DNA of 64,000 nucleotides from Ariolimax columbianus (GCA_036924085.1 JAVGWX010000004.1:10697416-10761415); one strand, 5' to 3'. Positions 49,820 to 62,453 are shown, numbered from the stretch's first letter. Numbers and translations: made by a program. Notes: generated by a model from the sequence alone, not told the origin.

Positions 49820-50690
49820 GTAATTACTTGCTTTCCTAATAAATATTCAGTCATAGAGAAAGAGGAATCCTACAGTTTCTTATGGAGATGACTTAACAAA
49901 CAGACGTAAAGAGTACTTCTTATAATGCCAGAATGAACACAAATGGGGCAACAACGTAATCCCATATCAGACACTATCGTTAGGTGCAAAGTAGAACATA
50001 CTTGGTCGTTCTAGATCGATGTTCTTTTCTGATTGTGTGAGACATCTGTTTTCCTATGTCTAGCCCTCCCTTATTTAAGTTAGGTACCTATCATTTCCAC
50101 TTGGAGTGTGTCATACAATCAGATTATTGGAAATGCCCAAATAGGTCAGAAGAATAGAAACGGTTAGTTGTATGTGATATCTTCACAAATTGGATTCGCT
50201 CTTGAGTAAGTACATTGCCACGTGACATTGTACAGAGTGCAGACCATCACTATCAACCTCAGAATAACGTCTTGACTAATCACAAATGTTCAATTTCCAT
50301 AACTTGAGACGAAAATTATGTGAACAGTCACGAATGTAAGGCTCGGTGTCACGTGAGGTCCGTTGGCTGCATGTGCTCTAAAGTATCATATTTATATTCA
50401 CTAAGATCATTTTGTGAAATAATGATAAGAGATAATGTACTCTTACGGAACATAGAAGTTTGTCAGATAATCGGAAACACACCGCTATAACCCTGTTCTT
50501 CTGAGACAGTCCATAGATCTTGATTGATTTCAACATGTATATTGTATGATTTAACTGTTTTCTTTCTTTGTTGCAGTCGCTGGTAGCCACATCATGTGAG
50601 GAAATTGAAGCTACAAGCCATTGGCTGGACATAAGACCATTATATGTGCACATGCAAGCGTTGATGTACCATTTGTGGAAACAAATACGT
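49820..50690 (+). other. Downstream flank: nothing recognised
   Basis: A frame beginning near 50568 (SLVATSCEEIEATSHWLDIR) follows a good acceptor TTTCTTTGTTGCAG but matches nothing known and runs into a TTC tract. Confidence 0.35.
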
Positions 50691-50692
50691 TT

Positions 50693-50945
50693 CCTTCTTT
50701 TGCTGCTGCCTATTCTGCTTCTTCTTATTTTCTTCTTCTTCTTCTGGTTCTACTCTTCTTTTTCTTCTTCTTCTTCGTCTTCTTGCTCTTGTCTTTTTTT
50801 TCTTGTTCTTCTTATTTTTCTCCTTCTTCTGCTTCTTCTTATTTTCTTCTTCTTCTTCTTCTCCTTCTTCTTCTTCTGGTTCTTCTCTTCTTTTTCTTCT
50901 TCTTATTTTTCTCCTTCTTCTGCTTCTTCTTTTTCTTTTTCTCAA
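50693..50945. repeat. Polypyrimidine (TTC)n tract, 250 bp
   Basis: TTC repeats with TTCTGG and TTTTTC variants, as at 15597-16545. Confidence 0.95.
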
Positions 50946-51857
50946 CCACCATTATAGATGGGCGCCATTCAGACACTAGTGTCAAAACACGATTTGTGTT
51001 GTTCTAGTAGTGATTTCTCTAGCAAGTTATTGTGCAGGGCGATGTCGTTAAAAGCCATGTACAACTTTCCTCAGTCCCTTTGCTGGCATGCATTTTAAGG
51101 GCAAGACGTGTTCCTTCCTCCCCAAGGAGAGGCCCCCAGACATGACCCCCCCCCCCCCCCCCCCACGGGGAGGCGTTAAGTCTGCACGCAATATTTGATG
51201 CCCCATCTTCATCGTTTGCTTGGTTTACCACAAGATCTACAGCATGTTATAGTTGGGCTGAGAATCATATGCCTTTGGAACTAGTATACCCGCTTTTGGG
51301 CCCTTTGTGGTGCCCATGGTGACAAACAATATGGCCACTGTCACCTACCCATAATGTCATAAAATGTGACTGAAGAACTTGGGACTGGCAACCTCATCAT
51401 GAAAAACGCATTTTCATTATAATCGGCCATTGTAAAAGCTCGGATATGGGCTTCCTGTAAAGAGGCAGGGTGCAGTTAAAACATGCTTCATATTGTAGGG
51501 GAAAGGTGAATGATTGCATATGTTTGTAAACAGGCGTACTTCACATGAGATCAGCTACAGTGGTGGACTATACTTTGCATTGGAGCAAAAATTTCAATAA
51601 TGATGATTGACTTTCAGTCAATAAATCAAAACATTGGCAGATCCATGTAAAGCATAAGTTTTAAACAAATGCGTGCAAAATTGTTTGTTAAATAACTTTA
51701 TGGTGGGGTAACCAGCTCCTTGCCCGATCTCCTTAGTCGCCTCCTACGACGTGTCTGTGAATTTACATACATTGTCTCTATGCTAGGCTTGTTGATCGGG
51801 CCACGGGGTAACATTCGGACGAGATGGTTCGCTTTTGGCTAACTCTCCATTGTCGTT
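50946..51857. other. Unassigned; contains a C19 run
   Basis: Poly(C) lies at 51146-51164. No element or gene was recognised otherwise. Confidence 0.45.
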
Positions 51858-52030
51858 GGGTGTTGCGGTAGCGTAGTTGTTAGAGCACTGACTTCACAGC
51901 TTAGCTATCTAGATTCAATCCCTAAGTTGTGTGGATAATTTTGTCAGCCACAAACGGCTCATGGAGTCGATCCACTATCACAAATTGGTTACAAGTCTGG
52001 GAGGTCAGGGCGATCGGCGTGAGGCTGACC
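51858..52030 (+). mobile_element. tRNA-derived SINE head (third SINE type)
   Basis: GGTTGCGGTAGCG-like start: GTAGCGTAGTTGTTAGAGCA is a good box A and AGATTCAATCCC a good box B, spaced as in tRNA. The body is short and unlike SINE-A. Confidence 0.55.
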
Positions 52031-52044
52031 CCATCTTCCTAGTG

Positions 52045-52400
52045 TGCCGTTGATGCTGACCACTTCTTCCCTAGTGTATTGTTGATGCTGCCCCCCATCT
52101 TCCCTAGTGTGTCGTTGATGCTGACTTCTTCTTCTTCTTTTTCTTCTTCTTCTTCTTCTTCTTCTTCTTCTTCTTCTTCCTCAGCGTTCGTTCTCAAACT
52201 CGCGATACCAAGCCCTGCATAAAGATTTTTGCAAGTAGCAGGACGTTGTCCGGAAAATGGAATGCGTTGTGTCAATAGTTTACAGCTTCACTGCGATATC
52301 TGCACTTTTCGGTCCGACACACCCGTCTTCAGCAGGATGTTGACCACTTATCCCCTAATGTGTCGTTGATGCTGACCACATCTTTCCTAGTGTACCGTTG
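52045..52400. repeat. ~35-bp minisatellite split by SINE-B
   Basis: CTAGTGTGTCGTTGATGCTG + ACCACATCTTCC occurs about three times before 52128 and twice after 52345, with the SINE in between. Confidence 0.75.
52128..52345 (-). mobile_element. SINE-B, copy 5
   Basis: The minus strand: CTGCTGAAGACGGGTGTGTC, GGACCGAAAAGTGCAGATAT, CTGTAAACTATTGACACAAC and GAACGAACGCTGAGGAAGAA with a long GAA tail. Confidence 0.85.
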
Positions 52401-52570
52401 GTAAACAAACAAAAAATTGGCCTAACACCATATCCACAGTATGGCATACGTGGTGCAAATGGAATCTTTACTTTTGACTTTACTTCATAATCGTTGGCTG
52501 TCGCCAGATTACTACCTCCAAGACAGCATGTGTTGGAAGTCAAAGAAGTCCTTTTCCTAGATACATAACC

Positions 52571-53299
52571 GCAAAGTATACTCAACAGCATTTGTCATTG
52601 GGAGACGCTGCAGCAACTTCAGTGCCGAGGCCAGTGTCCTGGGACGAGCAGCTGAAGCCCTTATAGACCATAAGGAGCAGGCAGAAAAGCAAATGGTCAT
52701 TTTCACAGACGCCCTAGCAGTGTTAATGGCGCTCGGGTACCGGCACAGAAATGAACTTGGTGCTCTATCGGACTCGCTCGAACGCCTGACCCAGTGCTTC
52801 AAAAAAAAGCACAGTCCAGTGGATGCCAGCCCACTGTGACATTCCATGCAACGAGGTGGCAGACAGACTCGCCAGAGAGGAAGAAATGCTGCAGCAGAGT
52901 GATACAGAAATCACATACAATGAGACAAAAGCATTCATCAGGGCAACGTACAATGCAAAATGGAAAAATGACCACTCTGGCCACATAGAAACTGATGCTT
53001 ACCATCAACTCTCCAGGCGAGACCAGGTGATAATTCTCCGGCTACGCACATGTCACAACAGACTTACATGCCATCTGTACAAGTTCAAGATTGGCACTAC
53101 AGACCTTTGTGCCTGCGGCACAGCCCCATGAAGGCAGAACATATTTTGCAGTCCTGTCCACTGTATACCGACAAAATAATTAGCATTTGGCAACAGCCAG
53201 TGTCCTTCCACGAAAGGCTGTTAGGAAGCGTACAGAGCCTTGAGTCGACTGCTGCCTTCGTTAGTCATTGAAGTTGAGGTCTGAAGTTGAACGAGGAAG
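52571..53299 (+). mobile_element. LINE-A relative, RNase H and tail fragment, 12-bp target duplication
   Basis: Flanked by AGATACATAACC at 52559-52570 and 53300-53311. It encodes VQWMPAHCDIPCNEVADRLA, ETDAYHQLSRRDQVIILRL and CACGTAPMKAEHILQSCPLY. It is diverged from LINE-A and has a short GAGGAAG tail. Frameshifts in the first half. Confidence 0.93.
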
Positions 53300-53807
53300 A
53301 GATACATAACCATATATGATACATAGACTTCCTATAAACAGAACATTCTGTTACTATGAACAGTCCAGAAGCTTTACTATTGCTCTCAGAAGACGTGTTT
53401 TGACGTACCTTGTGGGCATTCTTTTAGAATCTCCATAAAAGCTGAGACCTCGCACAGTGAAGTCCTTAACACTTAACAGTGGCTGTTATCTGACTTTTTT
53501 TGTGCTTAATATTCTTCATATTGGCCCGCTTCGATGTTTCTTCCTTTACATGATGTGATGTGGCTACCATGTTAATATACATTTCACAGACCTAAAGTCA
53601 ACTATAAAATGTTAAAGTTCACAGGAGCAAAAGGCATTACTATTGAGTGATGTAGTTCACATACATGTACGACATTATCATACCATGTTACAGGTCACAG
53701 ACGTAAATGGCTTTGCTATAAAATGTCATGTACAATATTATCTTAAAATATTATAGTTACAGACGAAAAAGGTATTACTTTAAAATGTTACAGATCATAG
53801 ATGGTTG
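53300..53807. repeat. Diverged ~39-bp repeat, left part
   Basis: From about 53585, copies of ACAGACGTAAATGACATTAC + TATAAAATGTTAC recur imperfectly. The same array resumes at 54935-55215 beyond an antisense LINE. Confidence 0.7.
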
Positions 53808-54930
53808 GTTGAGAAGTGTTCAGCCCAGCCTTCCAGTATTCTCCGTTTGTCTGTAAGCAGTTCTGTGTCATCTGCATTCAGTTTTGGAGTTGTATACGAG
53901 GGTTGAGGGCCATAAACAGTCTTTAAATCGTCATAGAAGCGTTTGTGTCGTTTCTGTCAGTAGCAAGTTGAAGTTAATCTAACTTGTTTCCCAGCGACGT
54001 GTCCGTGTTCCTGTGCTTGTTTTGGACCTCTCTTTGTATGATTCTGAATGCCATGTTTTTGGCTGCAGACGATGTGTCCTTTTCATGAGTTCAATACATA
54101 TACTTTTTTCTTCTATTATAGACATGATTTCTGCGTCGTTCTCATCGAACCAATATTGATGCTAAAGTGTGGTGTATCCAATGTGCTCAGAGGCAGACAA
54201 GCACACGGGGTCTCTAATGGCGGCCCAGTCTTCATCCACGTTGGTTGGTTGTTTAGTTGGTTGGACCAAGTTGCAGATTTTTTACTTTCCATCTAGGTCC
54301 CTTACTATATAGTCCTTCATTGATCATCGTGCGTTGCAGTTTGTGGTGTCTAACTTCTTTTTCTTTTATCTCGCATCCTGATGCCGCCTCCTGTGTTTGA
54401 TGTAAAAGTCAAATTTTAACACAATGAGTCTGTGGTCGGTCCAGCACTCCGCACCACACACAGCTTTGGTCTCTCTTACATCGCACCTATCAGTCTTCCT
54501 AGTAATAACATAATCAATTAAGCGTCATTGCTTTCATCTTGGATGCATCCATGGTTTTTTGTTCCGGATGGGCAAGCAAAACATTGTGTTCATGATTGTC
54601 AGTTCGTGAACGGCACATAACCCAAACAGTAGGAGACCATTACTGTTGCACTTTCCCTGCGTCTTGCACACCGAGTATTCTATCCAAGATTCATTGATCG
54701 TCCATACTCCGGTATTGAAGGCGCTTGATGACTAGCTTCTCAGACTTTGGGACCTTCGAGATAAGAGAGTCAAGTTCTTCTTAAAATGTGTCTTTGGTGT
54801 CTTCTAGGTTGGTCATCGTCAGTGCGAAAGCACTAATCAGGGGGACATTTTGGTTTCTTTCCTGTGAGAGCTGCAGGGTCATCATTCGATCATTTATACC
54901 CATTAAACGAAGCCTCAACAGGAAGTGTTC
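53808..54930 (-). mobile_element. LINE endonuclease fragment, antisense
   Basis: The minus strand gives, in broken frames, HELTIMNTMFCLPIRNKKPW + MHPR, LIDYVITRKTDRCDVRETKA, GAECWTDHRLIVLKFDF and DDTELLTDKRRILEGWAEHF. These are the late endonuclease domain and linker of the L2-type LINEs common in animals. Dead. Confidence 0.85.
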
Positions 54931-54934
54931 AAGG

Positions 54935-55215
54935 TGACATTTGAAAGTGACTATGAAATGTTTGAGATCAGAAACGGAAATGACATTACCATAAAATGGT
55001 ACATATTCCAGAAGTCAATGCTATTACTATAAAATGTCACAGATCCCAGACGTAAATTACATTACTATAAAATGTGACAGATCACAAAAGTCAATGACAT
55101 TACTATAAAATGTGACAGATCACAGACGTAAATGACATTACTATCAAATGTGACAGATCACAAAAGTCAATGACATTACTATAAAATGTGATAGATCACA
55201 TGCCTCATTGCTTTT
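54935..55215. repeat. ~39-bp minisatellite, about 7 copies
   Basis: AATGACATTACTATAAAATG + TGACAGATCACAAAAGTC, best preserved at 55020-55200. Confidence 0.92.
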
Positions 55216-55569
55216 TGACGGGCATCGATGTTTCTAACATAATAATACATTGAACAATCGGAAATGTCTGTTACAGAATGTTATAGTTCACATAACTTGT
55301 CAAGGTTAACACTTGCTTCAAGTCTGCTTTACATTTGTAGTCCATCAAATTGTTGACTTTTAGTCCTGGTCACTACATACATCTTAATGTTGGCATCTGT
55401 CAACACTCAATCAAATTAGATTCGACAACACCAAATTGCGACTCATATTATGTAAATGTTGTCATTTATCAATTGACGTCATTTTCCAAGTCTGATATAA
55501 CAACTAACAACATCGCTGTATATCCTAATAGGAGTTGTAACAATTGTTGGGATTAAGATGCTGAGTATG
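55216..55569. other. Nothing recognised
   Basis: No supported feature. Confidence 0.4.
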
Positions 55570-55915
55570 AGTAGTGTATGGGCTACAGCGGTCAGCGACC
55601 CAAAGCTGATTTCTAGCGTCAGGGCCAGCGAACCAAGACCCTTCTACACCTCCACGCGGTGATCCTGGATAACAGGCTACAGCATAGCAGACTGACTAAG
55701 GAGAAGAGGTCAAAGAAGGATAGCTTACCCTGTATCCACACATTTCTGCTAAGTCGGATGTGTCGAACTGAAAGGTGCAAATATCGCAGCCAAGCTATAA
55801 ACTACGACACATTCCGTTCTCATGACAACATCCTATTTGCAAAGTCCTTTTCGTTGGATGGTAACAGTTCGTTTGAGAACGAACGACGAAGAAGAAAAAG
55901 AAATAAAATACAATA
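55570..55915 (+). mobile_element. SINE-B, copy 6
   Basis: CCCTTCTACACCTCCACGCG, AAGTCGGATGTGTCGAACTG, CAAATATCGCAGCCAAGC, GACAACATCCTATTTGCAAA and ACGAACGACGAAGAAGAAAA. This is the clearest copy from head to (GAA)n tail, about 345 bp. Confidence 0.88.
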
Positions 55916-56184
55916 GTGTTAGAATCAATGCCGTGTTTCTAATTTAACTACATCACCGATAGGTTGCGAGAATCATTACCGATGTTAGAAGCGGGTCATT
56001 CTCGTGTCATCGTGTTTTCTATTTCATTGAAAGTGAATTTCTTAATAAACTAATCTGAATTTGTTTTCAGTTGTGTTGACCTAATTTCTATATAGTTTTT
56101 TTTTTTTTACTATATATTTTTTTTAAATATGACAGCTGTTTAAAACAATATATGAACACGTCAAATAGAATAAAGGACAACTAA
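55916..56184. other. Nothing recognised
   Basis: AT-rich; no supported feature. Confidence 0.4.
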
Positions 56185-56424
56185 CTACGAGAGGGCTTCA
56201 AATAAAAACTTTTAATATATATTTTTGGTATTTTTTTCTGAAAAAGTGGAACACTATCATCGTTCATTGCGTTTTATACAAGTCCCACAGTGACAACAAA
56301 GTGCATGGATTCCTGCAGAAGAAATGATCTCAGTCGCGTGTGTAACCAACTATTCATGCACCGCCTGCTCGACTACTTCATCGGACCTGAAAGTCATCCC
56401 TCCCAATGTATCTCTTTTAGGTGT
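56185..56424. mobile_element. Possible mariner-end relic
   Basis: TACGAGAGGGCTTCAAATAA resembles the mariner terminal repeat at 62454 (TACGAGGGGCGTTAAAAT). No transposase is evident nearby. Confidence 0.35.
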
Positions 56425-56790
56425 TCAAAGACGTTGTTGTTTGCGAACGCCCCAAATGAGTAGGTTACTCTTTTGTGCGCCCTTAAAAAGGATGTTAAGT
56501 GGTGGGATGCAGTAGATTTCCTCACATCGAGAGCGTGCTGATGAAGGTGGACCATGGTCCTTCAGGCGATTGTGCTATGCTTGGCTTCATCTGCTTGTCA
56601 CTAACTACTACGGGGATCGCGTCGATTCCTCACCTCGTTAGCTGCCATGAAAACAGCCCATTTGCAGGGAGGGCTACTAGGAAGCCGAGGTGAGGGTCTT
56701 AGCCATTATGTTTTGCCTGATCCTGGCTAACATGTCTGATCAATATACTTTGCATGACCAGACATTTGTCTTCCTCCCCCGTCCAAAGAC
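56425..56790 (-). mobile_element. Retroposon D, copy 3, without array
   Basis: The minus strand: CCACCTTCATCAGCACGCTC, GCAGATGAAGCCAAGCATAG and CTCATTTGGGGCGTTCGCAA + ACAACAACG tail. The segment amplified in copies 1 and 2 is present here once or twice (56690-56780). Confidence 0.8.
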
Positions 56791-56942
56791 CTAGAAATCA
56801 CTTGGGACAAGGTCTGGTGAGTACAGCGGATGTAGTAGACACTGAAAGGGGAGGTCCTCGATGGTTCCAGCAGTTTGCGGTCAAGTTACACAGGGGCACA
56901 TTTACTCAGAAGTCCACGTCGTTTGGATTTGATTGCGGGTAG

Positions 56943-57065
56943 ATGATGGTTCCTTGGGAGAAATGTACACGTGGTACTGGTGACAGTGTTCCCTTGAACA
57001 TGTAGTGCTCTAATATGTTTCCTGAGGAGATCTGTATGCGTGGTACTGGTGGCAATTACCATCCG
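56943..57065. repeat. Two-copy direct repeat (~95 bp)
   Basis: TGTACACGTGGTACTGGTGA and TGTATGCGTGGTACTGGTGG head the two copies. Confidence 0.7.
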
Positions 57066-57839
57066 CCTTTAGGGGCACGAGGAATGAATAATGGGATAGC
57101 GACCAGAACCTTTACACATAATAAAATGGAAAATGGCTCATAGAACGAACTTAATTGTACCTGGACGCCCCCATATGTGCCCTATTTCTTTCATTGCTGA
57201 AAGTGTTGACGACATAGCATAACTCTCACGGCGGTTCAGAATTGTCCTCTTACTTCGTTCATGTTTCCGTTACAGCTTGGTCGATTGGGAGACGAGTTAA
57301 TCTTAAAGAGAAAAAAAACGCACACGTCATGTCTGGTTGGTCAAATTGGAAGCAACGTGATTTGAATATGGTAGATTGGGTTTGTAAAGCAAGCCAACAA
57401 CTCATTGGCTTTAGGGTTCCCCCAAACGCTATACTTACAGAAAGTAACGCCAAACTACTGTAACCTGGCAAGAAATCATGACAGTCACAAACGAAGAACT
57501 TCAAAGCGAGCTGTGAATGAGAACGTGTCATGGTGAGTTATAATAATAACAATAGTTGCCAAACGAAGATGCGACAGCGTCAGACATATATATTCAGATG
57601 TGACCGCACGTGACTGTACAGACCGATACGAGCGTGCTAGACTCTACCACTCGAGGGGTATACGTGAACAACAGCAGGAATTGGGCAGTTTTGTATTACA
57701 TCCGTTCGTGCAGCTCGCTTGTTCTGCCCAGCAGCTAAGGCTCTCTGTCCTCACCGATTGCTAGGACCGTTTGTGATGGTATCAGGCTGAGCGGTTCGGA
57801 GCAAGTAGCTCCTAGGAAGTGACAACACTGAAGAAATTG
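57066..57839. other. Nothing recognised
   Basis: Short frames only. Confidence 0.4.
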
Positions 57840-58110
57840 TTCAGAGATACTTTAAAATAGTTTTTGTACCGTTTCTTCTGCCTCCCCCCACCCCTTCCTT
57901 TTTTCTCGTAATCTTCCAGAAGCAAACCTTACCTGTTTGGTTCGTGAAAGGACTTGCCAGAAGCATGCTGAAGAATTTATCCCGCCTTCTGTGTGTTGAT
58001 GATGAGACCAAAGTTAGTGCACGCGGTTGAAAACGCATTCCCATTGATCTGCATGTCCTCTTCTGATCACGTGTTAGTAGCGCAGTTATCAGTAAAAAGG
58101 AGATCTAAGA
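57840..58110 (-). mobile_element. LINE RT fragment, antisense
   Basis: The minus strand: DLLFTDNCATNT, stop, SEEDMQINGNAFSTACTNFG, LIINTQKAG. This matches the catalytic block of L2-type RTs (LLFADDCAL...SEEDMQ...FS.AC..FGL.IN..KT). The catalytic DD is mutated to DN. Dead. Confidence 0.85.
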
Positions 58111-58479
58111 TGGTTGCTTCTTTCGCTTTCGTGGGGAACCTTAGGTTAAATTGAATAGCTGTCCATCTGTCCTGTATCTGATGTGCACGCCAGTGGCACA
58201 GCCATGTGTAGCACCAGAGAGCAAGGCAGTAAAAACCCTGCTAAAGAGTGTTGGGGCTAACAAATAGACCGGTTTGACATCGCTTATTATTAGAGAAGCT
58301 GCAGCTTGTCCAGACTGGGTAAGTACATTTTGGGGACAAGCCCCGACTGTAATACAATGAAAACCCTGGCACTTGGCTAAACCACACAACAACAAATAAT
58401 TGTCTTTTAAAGTAGAATCTGAACATGGAACACAAGCAGTCCATGCAGAGGAAAACTTTTCATGATTCAGAAGGAATAG
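58111..58479. other. Nothing recognised
   Basis: No supported feature; possibly more of the neighbouring LINEs. Confidence 0.35.
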
Positions 58480-60270
58480 GAAGAATCAACTTGGCGTATT
58501 GGAAGTCTCTGGTCATAGGTACGCTGGGCAGCGCCATTTCAGCACTCAAACAGGAAGAAGATTAAATACTGAGGGAGAGAAAAGAATGGATATAGCGGTG
58601 TTGGTTTCCTTCTATCGAAACGATAATCCACAGCACTGCTTGGATACAATCCAGTTAAGGATCGTGTGTCGACGATTATAGATGGGGAAAAAGAAACTTC
58701 ACAATAAAACAAATATATGCGCCAACAACAGCAGCCAAGGAAGAAGAGATAGATTAGTTATATAACGATTTGCAAAAGGCCATACAAATCTAGAGAAAAG
58801 GTCATGATAATAATTGGAGATTACAATGCAAAAATAAGACGGAAAAGAACAAATGGAGAAGAAAAAGTGCTGTGACACATCGATGGGACACACACATAAA
58901 ATAGAAAAACAATTAATGAAATTCTACACCTTCTTTATCGGAAAAACTTTTTTTTTTTTTTTTTGCTTAGATGTTTGCCTCACTAGTTTCTATTGGCGTA
59001 GGCGCGCCATTGTCCACCCCAGACCGTAGTCAATTGGGCGATATCAGGACGCATAAACCAGTGCTTGGATGCATGTGTGCATCTGTATGTACCTATGCTA
59101 GGTTTGTGCGCCCTTAGAAGCTAGCCCAACCAAAGTGCAATGGAAGGGCTTTACCACGAGGGCGCGTGTGAAAGTTGTGCAAGGGTGTGACTGTGGGATA
59201 GAGTCAAATGAAACAGAGTGAGGTGAGAAGAGAGAGAAGGGGAAGAGTGGCCCCCAAGATTGTGTGCCAGAGAAAAATCTATCGGAAAAACGCTTTGCAA
59301 ACACTTTCATTATCATCATCAAGTGTCGTCTTCGCAACGGAGGCTGACGGTAATGGATATCCAGTTGTCTCTGTCTCGCACCAGGCTGGCACACGCAGTC
59401 AGACATCTTGATGTTGTCTGTCCATCTGTGCCTCTGTCGGCCTTTGGATCTCTTTACCCTCGCCCTAGCCCTTCAAAATAACTTTTAGCAGGCTAACATA
59501 TTTTATTTTTCTTATTTTTATTTTCTGCAGAAGTATCTGTTCCACTCCGAGTTGTTCCAGAACCTCATTTTTGTTTTTCCTATATTTCTTAGACACTTGT
59601 CCAAGTCGTCTGAATATTCACATTTCAAAGATCTCAAAATGTTTCTCCATTTTATTTGCCAGGGACCAGGTTTCTACTCCATACAATAAAACTAAATGGA
59701 CATAGCATTAATGTATCTAATTTTTAAGATCTGATATATCTGCTTTGACAGAAATGTATCTGTCATACTGCTAAATGTGTTTTTGGGATCCAGAGAAATC
59801 AAGATTCATACCGAAGTTCGAATATTCAACGACAGTGTAAAGTCGATGTTGTTGTATGGAGCCGACATGGAGAACAACCAAAACCATACACCAAGGACTC
59901 CTGTCTTTTGTTAACAGCTGCCTACAAAGGATAATGGACATAAAGTGGCAGGACATAGTGAGGAATGGAAACCTAAGGGAAAGGAGCCAACAACAGCCAC
60001 TAGAATAACAAATGAAGCAAAGAAATAGGACTGGGCAAGACGTAAGCTACGAAAGTCATCATCCAACAGAGCCAGACAGGCTTTTGCATAGAATCATCTA
60101 GGGAAGAGATAGAGTGGTAAGCCCAAGAATACGTAAAGTTGAAATGTGAGAAGGAACCAAGAATGAATTATTATACCTGAAGAGAGGCAGAAAGAGCAGC
60201 CCAGGACCGTGGATGCTGGTGGGATGGTGTCGATGGCCTTCGCACAGAGAGGAGCCACGGGCTGGGATTG
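58480..60270 (+). mobile_element. RTE-like LINE, decayed, interrupted by retroposon C
   Basis: Endonuclease remnant QIYAPTTAAKEEEID then LYNDLQKAIQ (58705-58790), with IIIGDYNAKI just after. Downstream: FNDSVKSMLLYGA, FVNSCLQRIMDIKWQD (59815-59960) and AQDRGCWWDGVDGLRTERSH (60200-60265). These are RTE-type C-terminal motifs in order. Several frameshifts and a deletion of most of the RT core. Confidence 0.8.
58948..59279 (-). mobile_element. Retroposon C, copy 2, 12-bp target duplication
   Basis: 332 bp with its poly(A) as T17 at 58948-58964, flanked by TATCGGAAAAAC at 58936-58947 and 59280-59291. It is inverted relative to the copy at 3620-3910 and longer at the 5' end. Confidence 0.95.
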
Positions 60271-60362
60271 AAACATTTAATAGAGAAAACATACGAACCA
60301 AATGGATTACATTGTAACACAACAAAGATGGAGATTATGTGTATTTTCCACTAACACACTAC

Positions 60363-60425
60363 TTTAACTTAACTTGTTTATACTGGATTTAGAAGGATCT
60401 GCATAGTTTGTTTGCAACCAGTTTC
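60363..60425 (-). mobile_element. CR1-like LINE, copy 4, extreme 3' end
   Basis: TTTAACTTAACTTGTTTATA, then CTGGATTTAGAAGGATCTGC and CAACCAGTTT: the reverse of the CR1 3' tail at 27570-27640. Confidence 0.8.
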
Positions 60426-60435
60426 TTCCCCTCAA

Positions 60436-60742
60436 TTTGATTTAAATATATATTCTGACTGTGACTCAGATCACTAATGGTAGCTAGCTTATAGTTAAAA
60501 CAGAAAATAAAATCCATTCAAATATATATGCTGACTGTGACTCAGATCACTAATGGTAGCTAGCTTATAGTTAAAATAGAAAATGAAATCCATTCAAATA
60601 TATATGCTGACTGTGACTCAGATCACTAATGGTAGCTAGCTTATAGTTAAAATAGAAAATGAAATCCATTCAAATATATATGCTGACTGTGACTCAGATC
60701 ACTAATGGTAGCTAGCTTATAGTTAAAACAGAAAATAAAATC
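60436..60742. repeat. 76-bp tandem array, 4 copies
   Basis: CTGACTGTGACTCAGATCAC recurs at 60455, 60531, 60607 and 60683. The copies are nearly identical. Confidence 0.97.
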
Positions 60743-62453
60743 GATTGAGAAACACAAGATCAGTACGTTTAGGCGCCAGAAATATCCCACAAGAATACAA
60801 CATGAAAGTTAAAAATATAGTCGAGCCTGATTATGACAGTGCAGGAAGACATGACTCCTGATTGCAACAAAGGCAAGATATATTTTCATCTCATCACCAA
60901 GTAATAAGATACTGAGAAAACGACATAAAACTAATGTATATCACACACACACACAAATGAAACGCCAAGGACAGAACATAGCAGCACTAACTATAGTAAA
61001 GAAATAGGACACGAAAGACCTGAAACACCACATACTAGAAACAAGTAGTGCAATAACAGAATTTTAATGACAGCCAAAGAAATGAGATGCGTTCAAAGAA
61101 ATGAGAACACTATCACACGTGTTTGACCCATCTATTTCAACACCGATTCTTCCTTCAATGTACTTATAATTGTCTTTTTTGGACTATTTAAAAAAAAAAG
61201 CATTCCCTTAAATTATTATATTCTGAACTACCGGTAATATAACTAATTGCCGTAATAGGTAATACTTATTTTTTTTCTGAATTGAGAAAATTGATAATTG
61301 TTGCTGACAGTTGAGTGCCCATTCATTTTTTCAACACCGAGTTCGCATTACTCAGTGACTCAATAAAATATGTTTTTGTTTGTTATGTCAAGAGAACATT
61401 TTGTCCTCTTCTTTCTTCTTTTGTCAATGTGTATTGTTTATTTTTACAATGTTGATAAATTATTTCTCGTAACATTAGCCTACATATTGCGGAATTGTAA
61501 ACAACTACCAAAATGTAGACTCAATAATAATCGTTTAATTACAAACTTAGTCATATTTTAAAATAGCTCAAGGTCACCCGACCCTCACCCGTAAAACAAC
61601 AACAGTAAACAACACAGATTCGTGACGTAGAGCACAATTTGCCTTGGTCAGATTATAGTTCGGAGATTTAACCTGCCATTTTCAGTTATTCTTCCACGTC
61701 AGTTTTCTCAAACTTTACTAAATTATGTCTGCTGCAGAAGTTGCAGGGTCAGTAGATCTAAAGGCTGGACACCCTCCTGCAGGTAACACTTTCATAGAAT
61801 TATAAAAATGTGAAGCCAGGACGAAGTATCGCACCATGAGGCATGACCCCATCAGCAAAGGCTGCTGATCTGTCATTGTCATTCTGAACCTGGTGCTGCA
61901 GTTATAAAATGCTTGATCATAGTTTACAATTTACAATTTAATTATCGTGGTGACTTATTGATGATCTTAAACTACTTATGTCATTGTAGCAGCAATACAC
62001 AGGTGCTCTGCTGCATTATATTAGTCTAACTAATTAGTAATATTCTAATAATAATTCGAACAAACGACAAATATTTTTGAAAATGTTAATGTCTTTGATT
62101 TTTGTGTGTTGATTTAATTGTTAATGTCGCCCCCATAGCGGACACTGCAAAAAGACATGACGAAGTGTTAGAGACTTCGTTGTGTAAGGCCTCAGCTTTT
62201 ATGAGGTAGTTTGGTCAGTTTCCTTCCTTGCTGTTGTTTCTTTCACAACAATAACCCAGGTAGTCCACCAACCCAATTTACATCAACCCAATTTACAGCT
62301 GGGGTGTGTTGATAGCGGGAATGATCTTCATGAGAAGCAAGAGCCCCAGTAACCTGCTGCGCAGACACACCTTGATATGATGCAGCTTAATCATAAGTTA
62401 ATGAATCAGCCAGAGATATTATAGTTATGTGCAATGATGGCTGCAGAAAGACA
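60743..62453. other. Unassigned; nothing recognised
   Basis: AT-rich. A frame at 61370-61561 is a short hydrophobic peptide of no known family. No element ends were identified. Confidence 0.4.

Noticed and set aside
50568..50700. Possible exon (SLVATSCEEIEATSHWLDIR) after a good acceptor
   Set aside because: No donor in a sensible place, no family resemblance, and it runs into a TTC tract.
61370..61561. Hydrophobic 63-codon frame as a small membrane protein
   Set aside because: AT-rich context, no family, no splice or regulatory support.
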